DNA of 64,000 bases, taken from CAWHNT01 sp963830775 (GTDB lineage Bacteria > Pseudomonadota > Alphaproteobacteria > Geminicoccales > Geminicoccaceae). Under the pieces are notes generated by a model. The model worked only from the letters and a program-made list of their open reading frames with translations, had not been told where the DNA came from and searched no databases. Below are positions 18,638-26,729 of the stretch, in pieces (the first letter of the stretch is position 1; each line of letters starts with the position of its first letter). Location of the stretch: positions 372,001 through 436,000 of the forward strand of contig CAWHNT010000047.1 in NCBI GenBank assembly GCA_963830775.1. The letters are read 5' to 3'. Position numbers and translations under genes: made by a program.

Positions 18638-19153
18638 ATGGTGCGCGAGCGGACTGGGATCTATCCCGGCACCTTCGATCCCATCCACAATGGTCACGTC
18701 GACATCATCCGCCGGGCCACCGTGCTGGTCGACCGGCTGGTGGTGGCGGTGGCGATCAATGCCGGCAAGGAGCCGCTCTTCGCGCTCGAGGAGCGGGCGG
18801 CCATGGTCGAGGCCGAGGTGGCGGCCATTCTGGGTGCGAACGGGAGCAACGGCACCCGGATCGAGGTCCAGGCGTTCAAGACGCTGCTGATGCATTTCGC
18901 GGCCGAGAACCGGGCCGAGGTCGTGGTCCGCGGCCTGCGCGCGGTCTCCGACTTCGAGTACGAGTTCCAGATGGCGGCCAACAACAAGCGGCTCTATCCG
19001 CGGATCGAGACCGTGTTCCTGATGTCGTCCGAGACCAACCAGTTCATCAGCTCGCGCTTCGTCAAGGAAATCCACGCGCTGGAGGGCGACGTCTCGAGCT
19101 TCGTCTCGGCCCAGGTGGTGCAACGGCTGGACGCGAAGCGCGGAAGGCCCTAG
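18638..19153 (+). CDS. coaD: Phosphopantetheine adenylyltransferase
   Basis: Fourth step of coenzyme A synthesis: joins AMP from ATP to 4'-phosphopantetheine. The 171-residue cytosolic enzyme has the nucleotidyltransferase motif GTFDPIHNGH at residues 11-20, VVRGLRAVSDFEYEFQMA (substrate-binding Arg) and SSRFVKEI near the end (ISSRFVKE in place of the common ISSSLVKE). Usual length. It begins 160 bases after the OmpA gene and sits 10 bases ahead of queA. In many alphaproteobacteria a peptidyl-prolyl isomerase gene lies between coaD and queA; it is absent here. Confidence 0.96.
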   Translation: MVRERTGIYPGTFDPIHNGHVDIIRRATVLVDRLVVAVAINAGKEPLFALEERAAMVEAEVAAILGANGSNGTRIEVQAFKTLLMHFAAENRAEVVVRGLRAVSDFEYEFQMAANNKRLYPRIETVFLMSSETNQFISSRFVKEIHALEGDVSSFVSAQVVQRLDAKRGRP

Positions 19154-19163
19154 CCGCCCCTTG

Positions 19164-20204
19164 ATGCGTACCGACCTTTTCGACTTCGATCTCCCGCCCG
19201 AGCTCGTGGCCCAGCGGCCGGCCAGCCCGCGCGACACGGCACGGCTCCTCCTGGTGGGCGACCATCTGGCGGAAGCCATCATGCGCGACCTGCCCGACTT
19301 GCTGGAGCCCGGCGACCTCCTCGTCCTCAACGACACCCGCGTCCTGCCGACCCGCTTCTTCGGCCGTCGTGGCGAGGTGCCGGTCGAGGTTACCCTGGTC
19401 GAGCCCGCCGGCCCCGGAGGCTGGTGGGCGTTGGCGCGGCCCGGCAAGCGGCTGCGGCCGGGCGACCGGGTCGAGCTCGCCCCCGGTCTCCAGGCCACGG
19501 TCGAAGAGAAGGACGGGGAGGGGAGGGTGCGGCTCGGCTTCGACCTCGCCGGCGAGGCGCTGCGGACCGCGATCCGCGAGCACGGCGCCATGCCGCTTCC
19601 GCCCTATATCCGCCGCGAGCGTGGCGGCGACGCGCGAGACCGGCTCGACTACCAGCCGGTGTTCGCGAGCCGTGAAGGCTCCGTCGCCGCCCCGACGGCA
19701 TCGCTCCACTTCACGCCCGAGATGCTGGACCGACTGGCCGCGCGCGGCATCGGGCGCTGCTTCGTCACCCTCCATGTCGGGCAGGGCACCTTTGCACCCG
19801 TGAAGGTGGAGGACGTGAGCCAGCATCGGATGCACGCCGAGGCTTACGATCTGCCTGAAGCCACCGTTGCCGCTATCGGCGAGGCCCGCGCTGCCGGCCG
19901 CCGCATCGTCGCCGTAGGCACGACCGTGCTGCGCGTCCTGGAAACCGTTGCGGCCGCCGATGGCCTGCTACGCCCGGGCAGCGGCGAGACCCGTCTCTTC
20001 GTCACCCCGGGTTTCTCCTTCCGCGTCGTCGACCGCCTGCTCACCAACTTCCACCTGCCGCGCAGCACGCTCTTCATGCTCGTGGCCGCGTTCGCGGGGC
20101 TGGAGCGGATCAAGGCCGCCTACGCCCACGCGATCGGGCAGCGCTTCCGCTTCTTCAGCTATGGCGATGCCTGCCTGATCGACCGCGCGGAGCCCACCGC
20201 TTGA
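19164..20204 (+). CDS. queA: S-adenosylmethionine:tRNA ribosyltransferase-isomerase
   Basis: Transfers and rearranges the ribosyl part of SAM onto preQ1 in tRNA to make epoxyqueuosine. About 346 residues, usual length. Family phrases: DFDLPPELVAQRPASPRD at the start, LLVLNDTRVLPTRF, GAMPLPPYIRRE, APTASLHFTPEML, TLHVGQGTFAPVKVEDV and LTNFHLPRSTLFMLVAAFAG. I use the ATG at 19164 rather than the adjacent TTG. The stop is three bases before tgt, so queA and tgt, consecutive steps in queuosine tRNA modification, are one unit. Confidence 0.96.
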   Translation: MRTDLFDFDLPPELVAQRPASPRDTARLLLVGDHLAEAIMRDLPDLLEPGDLLVLNDTRVLPTRFFGRRGEVPVEVTLVEPAGPGGWWALARPGKRLRPGDRVELAPGLQATVEEKDGEGRVRLGFDLAGEALRTAIREHGAMPLPPYIRRERGGDARDRLDYQPVFASREGSVAAPTASLHFTPEMLDRLAARGIGRCFVTLHVGQGTFAPVKVEDVSQHRMHAEAYDLPEATVAAIGEARAAGRRIVAVGTTVLRVLETVAAADGLLRPGSGETRLFVTPGFSFRVVDRLLTNFHLPRSTLFMLVAAFAGLERIKAAYAHAIGQRFRFFSYGDACLIDRAEPTA

Positions 20205-20207
20205 GCC

Positions 20208-21335
20208 TTGCGCTTCGAGCTCCTGGCGCAGGACGGTGCCGCCCGGCGCGGCCGTCTCGGAACCGCGTTCGGCACGATCGAGACTCCGGCTTTCATGCCG
20301 GTCGGCACCGCCGCCACGGTGAAGGCGCTCACCAACGAGATGGTGCGCGCCACCGGTGCCGAGATCGTGCTCTGCAACACCTATCACCTCATGCTCCGCC
20401 CCGGCGCCGAACGTATCGCCCGCCAGGGCGGGCTGCACCGCTTCATGGGCTGGCCGGGTCCGATCCTCACCGACTCGGGCGGCTTCCAGGTGATGTCGCT
20501 GGCCAAGCTGCGCCGGCTGGGCGAGCACGGCGTCGTCTTCAGCTCCCATCTCGACGGCAGCCGTCACGAGCTGACGCCGGAGCGCAGCATCGAGATCCAG
20601 CACCTGCTGGACGCCACCATCACGATGCAGCTCGACGAGTGCCTGAAGCTCCCGGCCGAGCCCGCCGAAGTCGAGCGCGCCATGGAGCTCTCGCTGCGCT
20701 GGGCCCTGCGCTCCAAGGCCGCCTTCGTCCCGCGCGAGGGCTACGGCCTGTTCGGTATCGCGCAAGGCGGCACCGACCCCGCCCTGCGCGCCCGCTCCGC
20801 CCAAGGTCTCACCGCGATCGGCTTCGACGGCTATGCCGTCGGCGGCCTTGCCGTCGGCGAGCCGCAGGACCTGATGTTCCGCACCCTCGAGGCCGTCTGC
20901 CCGCTATTCCCGCCGGATCGCCCGCGCTACCTCATGGGTGTCGGCAAGCCCGCCGACATCGTGGGTGCCGTGGTCCGCGGGATCGACATGTTCGACTGCG
21001 TGCTGCCCACCCGCTCCGGCCGCACCGGCCAGGCTTTCACCCGCCGCGGCACGGTGAACCTGCGCAACGCCCGCCACGCCGACGACCCGCGTCCGCTGGA
21101 CGAGTCCTCCGACTGCCCGGCCACGCGCGACTACAGCCGCGCCTACCTCCATCACCTGATCAAGTCGGACGAGATCCTGGGGGCCATGCTCCTGACCTGG
21201 AACAACATCTGGTACTACCAAGACCTGATGCGGGGCCTGCGCGGCGCCATCGCCGCCGGCGGGCTCGCCGACTTCGCCGTTGCCTTTGCCGAGGAGCAGG
21301 CCCAGGGCGACATCCCGCCTCTATCCGATCCTTGA
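20208..21335 (+). CDS. tgt: tRNA-guanine transglycosylase with altered zinc site
   Basis: Exchanges the wobble guanine of Asp, Asn, His and Tyr tRNAs for preQ1. 375 residues starting at a TTG, three bases after queA. The catalytic Asp residues are present (ILTDSGGFQVMSL and IDMFDCVLPTRSGR), as are FGIAQGG and GYAVGGLAVGE. The zinc site is unusual: the family pattern CxCxxC followed by YSRAYLHHL is read here as SDCPAT then RDYSRAYLHHL, so two of three Cys ligands are Ser and Thr while the His remains. The rest of the protein looks intact. Zinc may be bound differently or lost. Confidence 0.93.
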   Translation: MRFELLAQDGAARRGRLGTAFGTIETPAFMPVGTAATVKALTNEMVRATGAEIVLCNTYHLMLRPGAERIARQGGLHRFMGWPGPILTDSGGFQVMSLAKLRRLGEHGVVFSSHLDGSRHELTPERSIEIQHLLDATITMQLDECLKLPAEPAEVERAMELSLRWALRSKAAFVPREGYGLFGIAQGGTDPALRARSAQGLTAIGFDGYAVGGLAVGEPQDLMFRTLEAVCPLFPPDRPRYLMGVGKPADIVGAVVRGIDMFDCVLPTRSGRTGQAFTRRGTVNLRNARHADDPRPLDESSDCPATRDYSRAYLHHLIKSDEILGAMLLTWNNIWYYQDLMRGLRGAIAAGGLADFAVAFAEEQAQGDIPPLSDP

Positions 21336-21374
21336 CGGCAGCGTCACCCGGCCCAAGATGCGGCTGCTCCACGC

Positions 21375-21450
21375 GGGCGCTTAGCTCAATCGGTAGAGCA
21401 GCGGACTTTTAATCCGCGGGTTCTGGGTTCGAGTCCCAGAGCGCCCACCA
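21375..21450 (+). tRNA. tRNA-Lys (anticodon UUU)
   Basis: A 76-base cloverleaf: acceptor arm GGGCGCT pairs with AGCGCCC, D-arm AGCTCAATCGGTAGAGC, anticodon loop CTTTTAA inside the GGA/TCC stem giving anticodon TTT, T-arm with GGTTCGAGTC, and a genomically encoded ACCA end. It follows tgt by 39 bases on the same strand. Lys-UUU is not a queuosine tRNA, so the adjacency to tgt is positional only. Confidence 0.97.
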
Positions 21451-21497
21451 TGTCCGGGCAGCGGCCGCAGATTCAGGGGCGAACGGCGGGAGAGACC

Positions 21498-22020
21498 GTG
21501 AAGGGCTGCGACGGGGTGGTGCTGATCCATGACCTCGCTACTCCCGAACGGCTCGCGGAAGTTCTGCCGCTCAACAACGCGAGTGCCGTCGAGACCTCTC
21601 TTCTGGATGGGTCGGGCCTGAGCATGCTTCTCGATTTGGCTTGGCATACCATTGGGATCGAGAATGGCGGGCGGATCGAGGCCTTCATGATCGCCCTCGA
21701 TCATCGTGCCGCCTACGACAACCCCAACTTCGCCTGGTTCAAGTCGCGCTACTCCACCTTCGTCTACGTGGACCGAGTGGTCACGGCCGTGCATGCGCGA
21801 GGACGCGGGCATGGGCGCAGGCTCTATGCCGACCTGTTCGAGGCAGCGCGAGGGAGCGGGGCACACCAGGATCGTGTGTGAGGTGAACAGGACACCGCCG
21901 AACCCGGGCTCCGATATCTTCCACCGTGCGCTCGGTTTCGTGGAGGTGGGCGAGGCGGCTCTCCCAAGCGGTAAGGTCGTCCGCTACTTGGAAGCGACCC
22001 TTGCTGCTCAGCCGGGATGA
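21498..22020 (+). pseudogene. GNAT acetyltransferase (COG3818-like), one frameshift
   Basis: Predicted cytosolic acetyl-CoA-dependent N-acetyltransferase. The first frame carries LNNASAVETSLLDG, GRIEAFMIALDHRAAYDNPN and the acetyl-CoA loop VVTAVHARGRGHGRRLYADLF. At about 21845-21855 the frame breaks and continues one base over with GHTRIVCEVNRTPPNPGSD and FHRALGFVEVGEA, the usual family end. Joining the two gives a normal-length protein of about 173 residues. I use the GTG at 21498, which has GGGAGAG just upstream; an ATG at 21450 overlaps the last base of the tRNA. Substrate unknown. The break may be an error or a real mutation. Confidence 0.75.
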
Positions 22021-22127
22021 GGCCGATCCACGATAATGGTGCTCTCCTCAGGATCCAACCTCTTGGGAACCGTCCTCCGCCCTTCGCGTTCTGCGAGCCT
22101 TGCAGTCCCAACAGGGTTGTGGAGACG

Positions 22128-22520
22128 ATGGAGATGTTCGGCAGGCCTGTGCGCAGCCTCATCCTGCTGACCGGTGCACTCCTTGCAGGATGTGCATGGC
22201 AGGGGCCCGCGCTCGACGGGCATCCGGGCCTGCAGTGGCAGGTCCAGAGCTACTACGGTGCACGCGCGATCGAGGCGAACGCGATGTGCCCGCAGCCGCA
22301 GATGACGGCCATCACCGAGTCGAAAGTGGTGGAGGAGAGCGCACAGAAGGTGGTGATGGACCTGCGCTACCACTTCAGGGACGAGGGCGCCTCGATCGAC
22401 CAGCAGGGGGGCAGCAAGCCCGGTTGCGACGGCTGGGGCGAGCGCCGGTTCACCTTCGGCAAGACCAGCGCCGGCACTCTGGAAGTCGAGAGCATGACCG
22501 GGCCGCAGCGCCAGACGTGA
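22128..22520 (+). CDS. Predicted lipoprotein of unknown function
   Basis: A 130-residue protein with a lipoprotein signal (SLILLTGALLAGCAWQG; lipobox LAGC at residues 20-23) that would anchor it to a membrane from the periplasmic side. The mature part has no domain I recognise; it includes MCPQPQMTAI, VVMDLRYHFRDEG and a second Cys in SKPGCDGWG. GGAG lies just before the ATG at 22128; the ATG at 22134 is an equal alternative. It is followed by another small secreted protein on the same strand. Confidence 0.7.
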   Translation: MEMFGRPVRSLILLTGALLAGCAWQGPALDGHPGLQWQVQSYYGARAIEANAMCPQPQMTAITESKVVEESAQKVVMDLRYHFRDEGASIDQQGGSKPGCDGWGERRFTFGKTSAGTLEVESMTGPQRQT

Positions 22521-22607
22521 CAGGACCCGGCACGTGCCGCCACTGTGGCAGCGCCGAGGGTGCGAACACTGCCAGCTCCCAGGCTGGAGCAGCGGGGAGG
22601 AGACGAG

Positions 22608-22946
22608 ATGGCGCGCCGGAAGATTGGTCGGATCCTCACGCTGGCGCTGCTGCTGCTCGCCGCTCCGGCCCGCGCGGAGGAGCTTGCGGCGATGGTCGCG
22701 GCGCTGGATGGCCGGATTTGCTCCCTGGATCAACTCCCCGAAAGCGACAGGAGACTGCTCGCGACCACCCGCGAGCACCGGGTTCAGCTCTATCTTCGAT
22801 GCCAGCTCAAGGGCAGGGATGAGTTCGTGAGGACCGAGTGCTGCGAGCACCTCAACACGGACGACAAGCGAGCAGTGGGCCTGTGCCCGAGCAACCCGAC
22901 CACGGAAGCAGTCGTGCAGGAGCTCAAGAAGGGGGTTCGCTGCTGA
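22608..22946 (+). CDS. Small secreted cysteine-containing protein
   Basis: A 112-residue protein with a signal peptide (RKIGRILTLALLLLAAPARA, cleaved before EELAAM). The mature part is acidic and helical with five Cys (GRICSLDQ, YLRCQLKG, RTECCEHL, VGLCPSNP, GVRC), enough for two disulfide bonds. The ATG at 22608 has GGGGAGGAG upstream. No recognised family. It lies 87 bases after the lipoprotein gene and could be co-transcribed with it. Confidence 0.7.
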   Translation: MARRKIGRILTLALLLLAAPARAEELAAMVAALDGRICSLDQLPESDRRLLATTREHRVQLYLRCQLKGRDEFVRTECCEHLNTDDKRAVGLCPSNPTTEAVVQELKKGVRC

Positions 22947-23052
22947 ACGCCTCGCAGGTGATCGCGCGGTGGAAGGCGCCATCCAGCTGCGCGGAACTCA
23001 TCTGTGCCGCCCGCTGCCGGACTTCGGCCGTGGCGTCGTGGTGGGCGGCCGG

Positions 23053-24051
23053 CTAACCGATCCTCGGCCGAATCGGTGTCACCGCGAGCTGGAGCAGGTG
23101 ATCGAGATGGTCGTCGAGACGGGGTATGTCGGGTGCGGTCAGCCGGAGCGCCATATCCGCGTGGTACTCGGCGAACGGAGCCTGCCGAAGCGCCAGGTAG
23201 GCCCCGGCGAGCGCCTCGTGAGCGGCCGCGAAGTTGGGTTCGGCCTCCGTAGCCCAGCGCAGCTCCTTTACCGCTTCTGCCCAATTTCCTTCTGCCGCCG
23301 CCAGCCGGGCACGGACATAGGCAACGGCGACTGCGACTTCCTTGACCGCCAGCTGCGACCATGTGGCTTCGGCTGCGTGCCGTTCGAGCACGTCCAGTTC
23401 GGCCCTGGCAGCGCTGGCGCCACGGGTCCTGGCCAGCGCCATGGCGAGCGCCAGGCGGGCCGGGGCGAAGTCCTGGCGATGCAGGAGGGCGGTGCGCAGG
23501 GTCCTCTCGGCGGCTGCGGCATCATCCTCTGCTAGCTGCTGGATGCCCCGCAGCATCTCCGCCACCTGCCGCTCGCGGCCGCCGCTCATGTGGAGCGCCC
23601 GCTCGACGCTCTGCCGGGCGGCGACCAGGTCCCCGCGCCACAGATCATCCATCGCCAGCGCCACCGGGTCGACCATGACGAAGATGGCGCGGCTCGCCTC
23701 GCGCAACGCGGGCTCGATGGGGTAGCCCTCGACCTTGAATTCGTGCACCAGGTGCACGCCCGTTTGCGGGCGAAGGATGCGGAGGCGGAGGATCGTGCCG
23801 TCGCCGCGCTCGACGAACTCCGGCCTGAACTCGGCTTCGACGCTGCCCGGCAGCCGGCGCGCGGCAAGCACGATCTCACCCATCCCGACCGCCTCTGCCA
23901 GGCTCTCGGTGAAGCCCTCGCCGGCCATGTCCTTGCCGCCGATCTCGTGGAACTCGCTTTCGAGGTCGGCGATCTGGGCCAAGCGGGTGATCAGGCGGTG
24001 TGTGACCACCTCGCTGGAGAGGCGCTCTGCCAGACTAGTAAGAAGGTGCAT
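23053..24051 (-). CDS. Uncharacterised TPR-like helical repeat protein
   Basis: A leftward frame of about 330 residues. The N-terminal part (HLLTSLAERLSSEVVTHRLI) and a beta-like centre (TILRLRILRPQTGVHLVHEF) lead into tandem helical hairpins resembling tetratricopeptide units: SRAIFVMVDPVALAMDDLWRG, RTLRTALLHRQDFAPARLAL and AVKELRWATEAEPNFAAAHE. Such repeats usually bind proteins. The start is uncertain: ATG at 24051 has no ribosome site, and an upstream start at 24144 is open but looks non-coding. No signal peptide, so probably cytosolic. Function unknown. Confidence 0.6.
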   Translation of the reverse strand: MHLLTSLAERLSSEVVTHRLITRLAQIADLESEFHEIGGKDMAGEGFTESLAEAVGMGEIVLAARRLPGSVEAEFRPEFVERGDGTILRLRILRPQTGVHLVHEFKVEGYPIEPALREASRAIFVMVDPVALAMDDLWRGDLVAARQSVERALHMSGGRERQVAEMLRGIQQLAEDDAAAAERTLRTALLHRQDFAPARLALAMALARTRGASAARAELDVLERHAAEATWSQLAVKEVAVAVAYVRARLAAAEGNWAEAVKELRWATEAEPNFAAAHEALAGAYLALRQAPFAEYHADMALRLTAPDIPRLDDHLDHLLQLAVTPIRPRIG

Positions 24052-24189
24052 GGGCAGGGCTGGGAGAAGGGTGCGGGCAAAGGGGTATGTTGTGAAGGTG
24101 ATGGAGCGCGCAGGGCGGGAGGCGGAACACCCATATGATGGCACGGTTCGCGGCGATTGCGGAAGCTTGGGGGAGGAGAAGGGTTTGCG

Positions 24190-24600
24190 CTTTTAGACAG
24201 CACGGGGGGTGCTTGCAGATAGGAGGTGCTTCAGTGCGGCTTTTGCGCTCTGGACGGCCTCGGGCGTCGTGGATGGAGCGACGCTCGGCAATGACGCTCG
24301 GCTGCCGACCGAGAGCCGCTGGCGCCAGCGGCAGCAGCTTCAGAGCTTCTCGCTTCTGCCAGGGGTGAGAGGAGATGGTGGTGGAGAGGTGCGCAGCCAC
24401 GCCGCGCGACGCGGGGGATCTGCTCGGGTGTCCAACCCTCAAAGAGCTCGCGGAGAAGCGGCGAGCTTGGTGTCACGCTCCACAAGCGCCGGCAGCTGGA
24501 GGCGCTCGAGGTAGCAGCATCGGGTGGGCAGGCAGATAGCCACCCTTGGGCAGCAGATAGAGCCGCAGCTCGAGGCTGAGGGAGGCGCCCGCAGAGCTGC
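24190..24600 (-). pseudogene. IS30-family transposase relic, reverse strand
   Basis: Leftward pieces match the same transposase as the relic at 2.6-3.5 kb: LPKGGYLPAHP near 24550, ELFEGWTPEQIP near 24440, EALKLLPLAPA near 24330 and SVIAERRSIHDARGRPERKS near 24270. They lie in different frames and the rest of the DDE domain is absent. Its N-terminal end runs into the C-free purine tract. The two relics may mark ends of a rearrangement or independent old insertions. Confidence 0.6.
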
Positions 24601-24613
24601 CGAGAGATGAAGC

Positions 24614-24729
24614 AAGATAGAAATAGTAGAGAGAGGAGAAGATAAATATAATAAGAAAAGATGAGTAAGAAAGAAATAGATAAATAAAGATAAGAAAAAA
24701 AGGAAAGAAAAAAAAAAGGAAGGAGGGAG
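24614..24729. repeat. Low-complexity A/G/T tract with no C (116 bases)
   Basis: From 24614 to 24729 the written strand contains no C at all, in a very GC-rich neighbourhood. The content is short A-rich and GA-rich runs (for example AGATAAATATAATAAGAAAAG and a ten-plus A run near 24707), ending GGAAGGAGGGAG. It encodes nothing recognisable. It sits between an IS30 relic and a truncated membrane-protein frame. Confidence 0.85.
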
Positions 24730-24737
24730 CCCCGCTG

Positions 24738-24935
24738 CTCCATGGAAGCAGTGACGGCCACCGGCTCCAGCACGTTGACGGTATCGACGCCCAGTATGAC
24801 ACCGGCCAGCACGCCGGTGAGCAGGACCACCGGACCCAGGATCAGCTCAGCACCGCCCATTACGACGCGTCTCCGGAAAGAAGCTGCCCCTTCCTGGTGC
24901 AGCCACGCGCGAGCCGCCTCCAGCCCGCCATCCAC
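24738..24935 (-). pseudogene. Fragment of a membrane protein N-terminus
   Basis: A leftward frame beginning at 24935 or 24860 reads VVMGGAELILGPVVLLTGVL then AGVILGVDTVNVLEPVAV and TASMEQRG, a plausible first transmembrane helix and loop. It then runs straight into the low-complexity tract, where the translation becomes Phe/Leu/Ser repeats. I take it as the start of a gene cut off at about 24738. Family not recognised, and it could be a chance frame. Confidence 0.3.
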
Positions 24936-25000
24936 TCATGCGGCAAGTGCCCATCGACGAACAACCATAAAGAGACCAAAGAGGGTTGAGGGAGCTGCTG

Positions 25001-25825
25001 TTATCCCTGCCTTTGCGCTTCACCACGCAGGTTGAGCCAGATGCCGGCGGCGATGATGCCGCCACCGGCCAGTACCCACGGATCGAGCGGCTCGCGATAG
25101 AGCACGAGGCCGGCCAGGGCGATCACCGGCAGGCGCAGGAACTCCATCGGCAGCACGACCATCGCGTCGGCGAGCGAGAGCGCCTTGTTCAGGCAGTAAT
25201 GGGCGCTCAGGCCGCACAGCCCGACCAGGATCAGCCATGGCGTGTCGGCCAGGGCTGGAGCCGACCAGTTGGGCAGGCTGAGCGGCAGGGCCAGCATGGC
25301 CTGTGCCGTGCACATCCAGAACAGGATGGTGACCGGCGCATCCGTGCGGGTCAGCCGCTTGGTGAGCACGTTGATGAAGCCGAACCCGACCGCCGAGACC
25401 AGCATGACCAGCGCTGCCGGCGGCAGCGCATCCAGCCCCGGCCGGAGGATGACCAGGATGCCGGCGAACCCGGCGATGAGAGCCAGCAGCCGGCCGCGAC
25501 CGAGGCGCTCGCCCAGCAGCAGCACGGCCAGGATGGAGCCCCAGACTGGCGAGGTGAACTCGATGGCGAAGACCTGCGCCAACGGCAGCAGCGCCAGGCT
25601 GTAGACCCAGCCGGCCTGGGCTGCGAAATGCACGCTGTGCCGGATCGCGTGCCAGCCCCACTGTGGCGTGCGCAGCAGGCCCGGGCCCAGCCGGACCACG
25701 ACGAGGCCAAGCACGGCCACGCCCAGGATGCTGCGGAAGAAGAGGATCTGGAAAGGGTCGTGCGCGCCCGACAGCTCGCGGACGCTCACCGCCATGGCGC
25801 AGAAGGAGAGGATGGCACCGCCCAT
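25001..25825 (-). CDS. DMT-superfamily (EamA) permease
   Basis: A 274-residue inner-membrane protein with about ten helices in two EamA repeats. The first repeat includes DPFQILFFRSILGVAVLGLV and QVFAIEFTSPVWGSILAVLL with the family's LGERLGRGRLLAL; the second has NWSAPALADTPWLILVGLCG, MVVLPMEFLRLPVIALAGLV and ends at GGGIIAAGIWLNLRGEA. Members export amino acids, metabolites or nucleobases; the substrate here is unknown. The ATG at 25825 lacks a ribosome site. Ten in-frame codons upstream (ISPTLHAALW) read like the usual start of helix 1 but have no standard start codon. Confidence 0.85.
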   Translation of the reverse strand: MGGAILSFCAMAVSVRELSGAHDPFQILFFRSILGVAVLGLVVVRLGPGLLRTPQWGWHAIRHSVHFAAQAGWVYSLALLPLAQVFAIEFTSPVWGSILAVLLLGERLGRGRLLALIAGFAGILVILRPGLDALPPAALVMLVSAVGFGFINVLTKRLTRTDAPVTILFWMCTAQAMLALPLSLPNWSAPALADTPWLILVGLCGLSAHYCLNKALSLADAMVVLPMEFLRLPVIALAGLVLYREPLDPWVLAGGGIIAAGIWLNLRGEAQRQG

Positions 25826-26230
25826 CCAGAGGGCGGCATGCAGTGTCGGCGAGATCGCAGCTCTCCCGGGCCTCGGCCATGGACCAGCCGGGTGAGATCA
25901 GCCCGGATCCATCGCGGGGCAAGGGCCTCCTGCAGCTGCCAGACAGCTTATGAGGCCGCGCTCGCAAGCTTCTCGTCCTGCATTCCCGCCGCAGCCAGCA
26001 GTAGCGCCAACGACGGCGACGAGCATCAATGATGCTCTGCCAGACATTGTCACTCCCCAACCGCTCAGGTTTCTACATTAAGCTCTTGTATTGGAACCAG
26101 AGGCGGTGGCAGGATGTATCCGCGTCCGGCTCGGTTGGTGGGGCAAGAGCCCGGCGCCGGGCAGGGCCGCTGTTGACCTGTGTACGGCCAAAGCGCAGCA
26201 TCCACCAAAAGCGGCCGGGGGAGTTACGCG
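25826..26230. other. Divergent intergenic region
   Basis: About 400 bases between the leftward permease and the rightward chaperone gene. The part at 26050-26100 is relatively AT-rich (CTACATTAAGCTCTTGTATTGG) and is the best place for a promoter, but I see no convincing paired boxes and no coding frame with a ribosome site. Confidence 0.4.
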
Positions 26231-26698
26231 ATGCAGGAAAGAGCGCATCTGCATGCGCTGATGACCGAGATCGGCCCGGCGCTGGAGCTTGCCGAGGTCG
26301 AGGAGTTCGAGCGGGAGAACCTCTGGGTTCTCACGGCTGGCGACGGTGTGGTCCTGTTCGCCGAGCATCAGCCCGACGACGGGCGCCTCTGGCTTTCCAC
26401 CGAGGTCTGCGAGCCGCCCGGTGAGCGGCTCGCCCTCTATGAGCTCATCCTCCAGTACAACGCGCGCTGGAAGGAGACCGGGGGCGTCCGGCTCGCCCTG
26501 GATGGTCCGGAAGGCAGCGTCGTCCTTGCCTATGACATGCCCTTGGCCGGCCTCGACCTTCCGCGCCTGCAGACGGTGATCCGGAACTTCCGCGACACGC
26601 TGGATGGTTGGCGTAAGATCGTCGCCGCCAGCGGTCAGACGGCCGGTCGGGGCGCTGGCGGTCTCGATCCGATGCTGCTGGGGGCTCTCAGAGGCTGA
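26231..26698 (+). CDS. CesT-like (type III secretion chaperone family) protein
   Basis: A 155-residue acidic cytosolic protein with the layout of the CesT/Tir-chaperone fold: an N-terminal helix (HALMTEIGPALEL), a sheet (ENLWVLTAGDGVVLFAEHQP, GRLWLSTEV), a helix with the common LYELILQYNARWKETGG, then RLALDGPEGSVVLAYDMPL and a C-terminal helix (LQTVIRNFRDTLDGWRKI). Such proteins dimerise and hold a secreted client unfolded. GGGGGAG lies just before the ATG. The gene for the likely client starts 31 bases later. No type III secretion apparatus is in the window, so the export route is open. Confidence 0.7.
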   Translation: MQERAHLHALMTEIGPALELAEVEEFERENLWVLTAGDGVVLFAEHQPDDGRLWLSTEVCEPPGERLALYELILQYNARWKETGGVRLALDGPEGSVVLAYDMPLAGLDLPRLQTVIRNFRDTLDGWRKIVAASGQTAGRGAGGLDPMLLGALRG

Positions 26699-26729
26699 GG
26701 GCAGGGCGTCTGGTCAGGGAGGTGGTGTC

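Noticed and set aside
20201..21412. Long frame overlapping tgt and the tRNA
   Set aside because: Out of frame with tgt and runs into a tRNA; Arg/Pro-rich.
24231..24935. Single 234-codon frame through the C-free tract
   Set aside because: The tract lacks C on the written strand and so lacks G on the other, producing Phe/Leu/Ser/Tyr repeats that merely connect two unrelated fragments.
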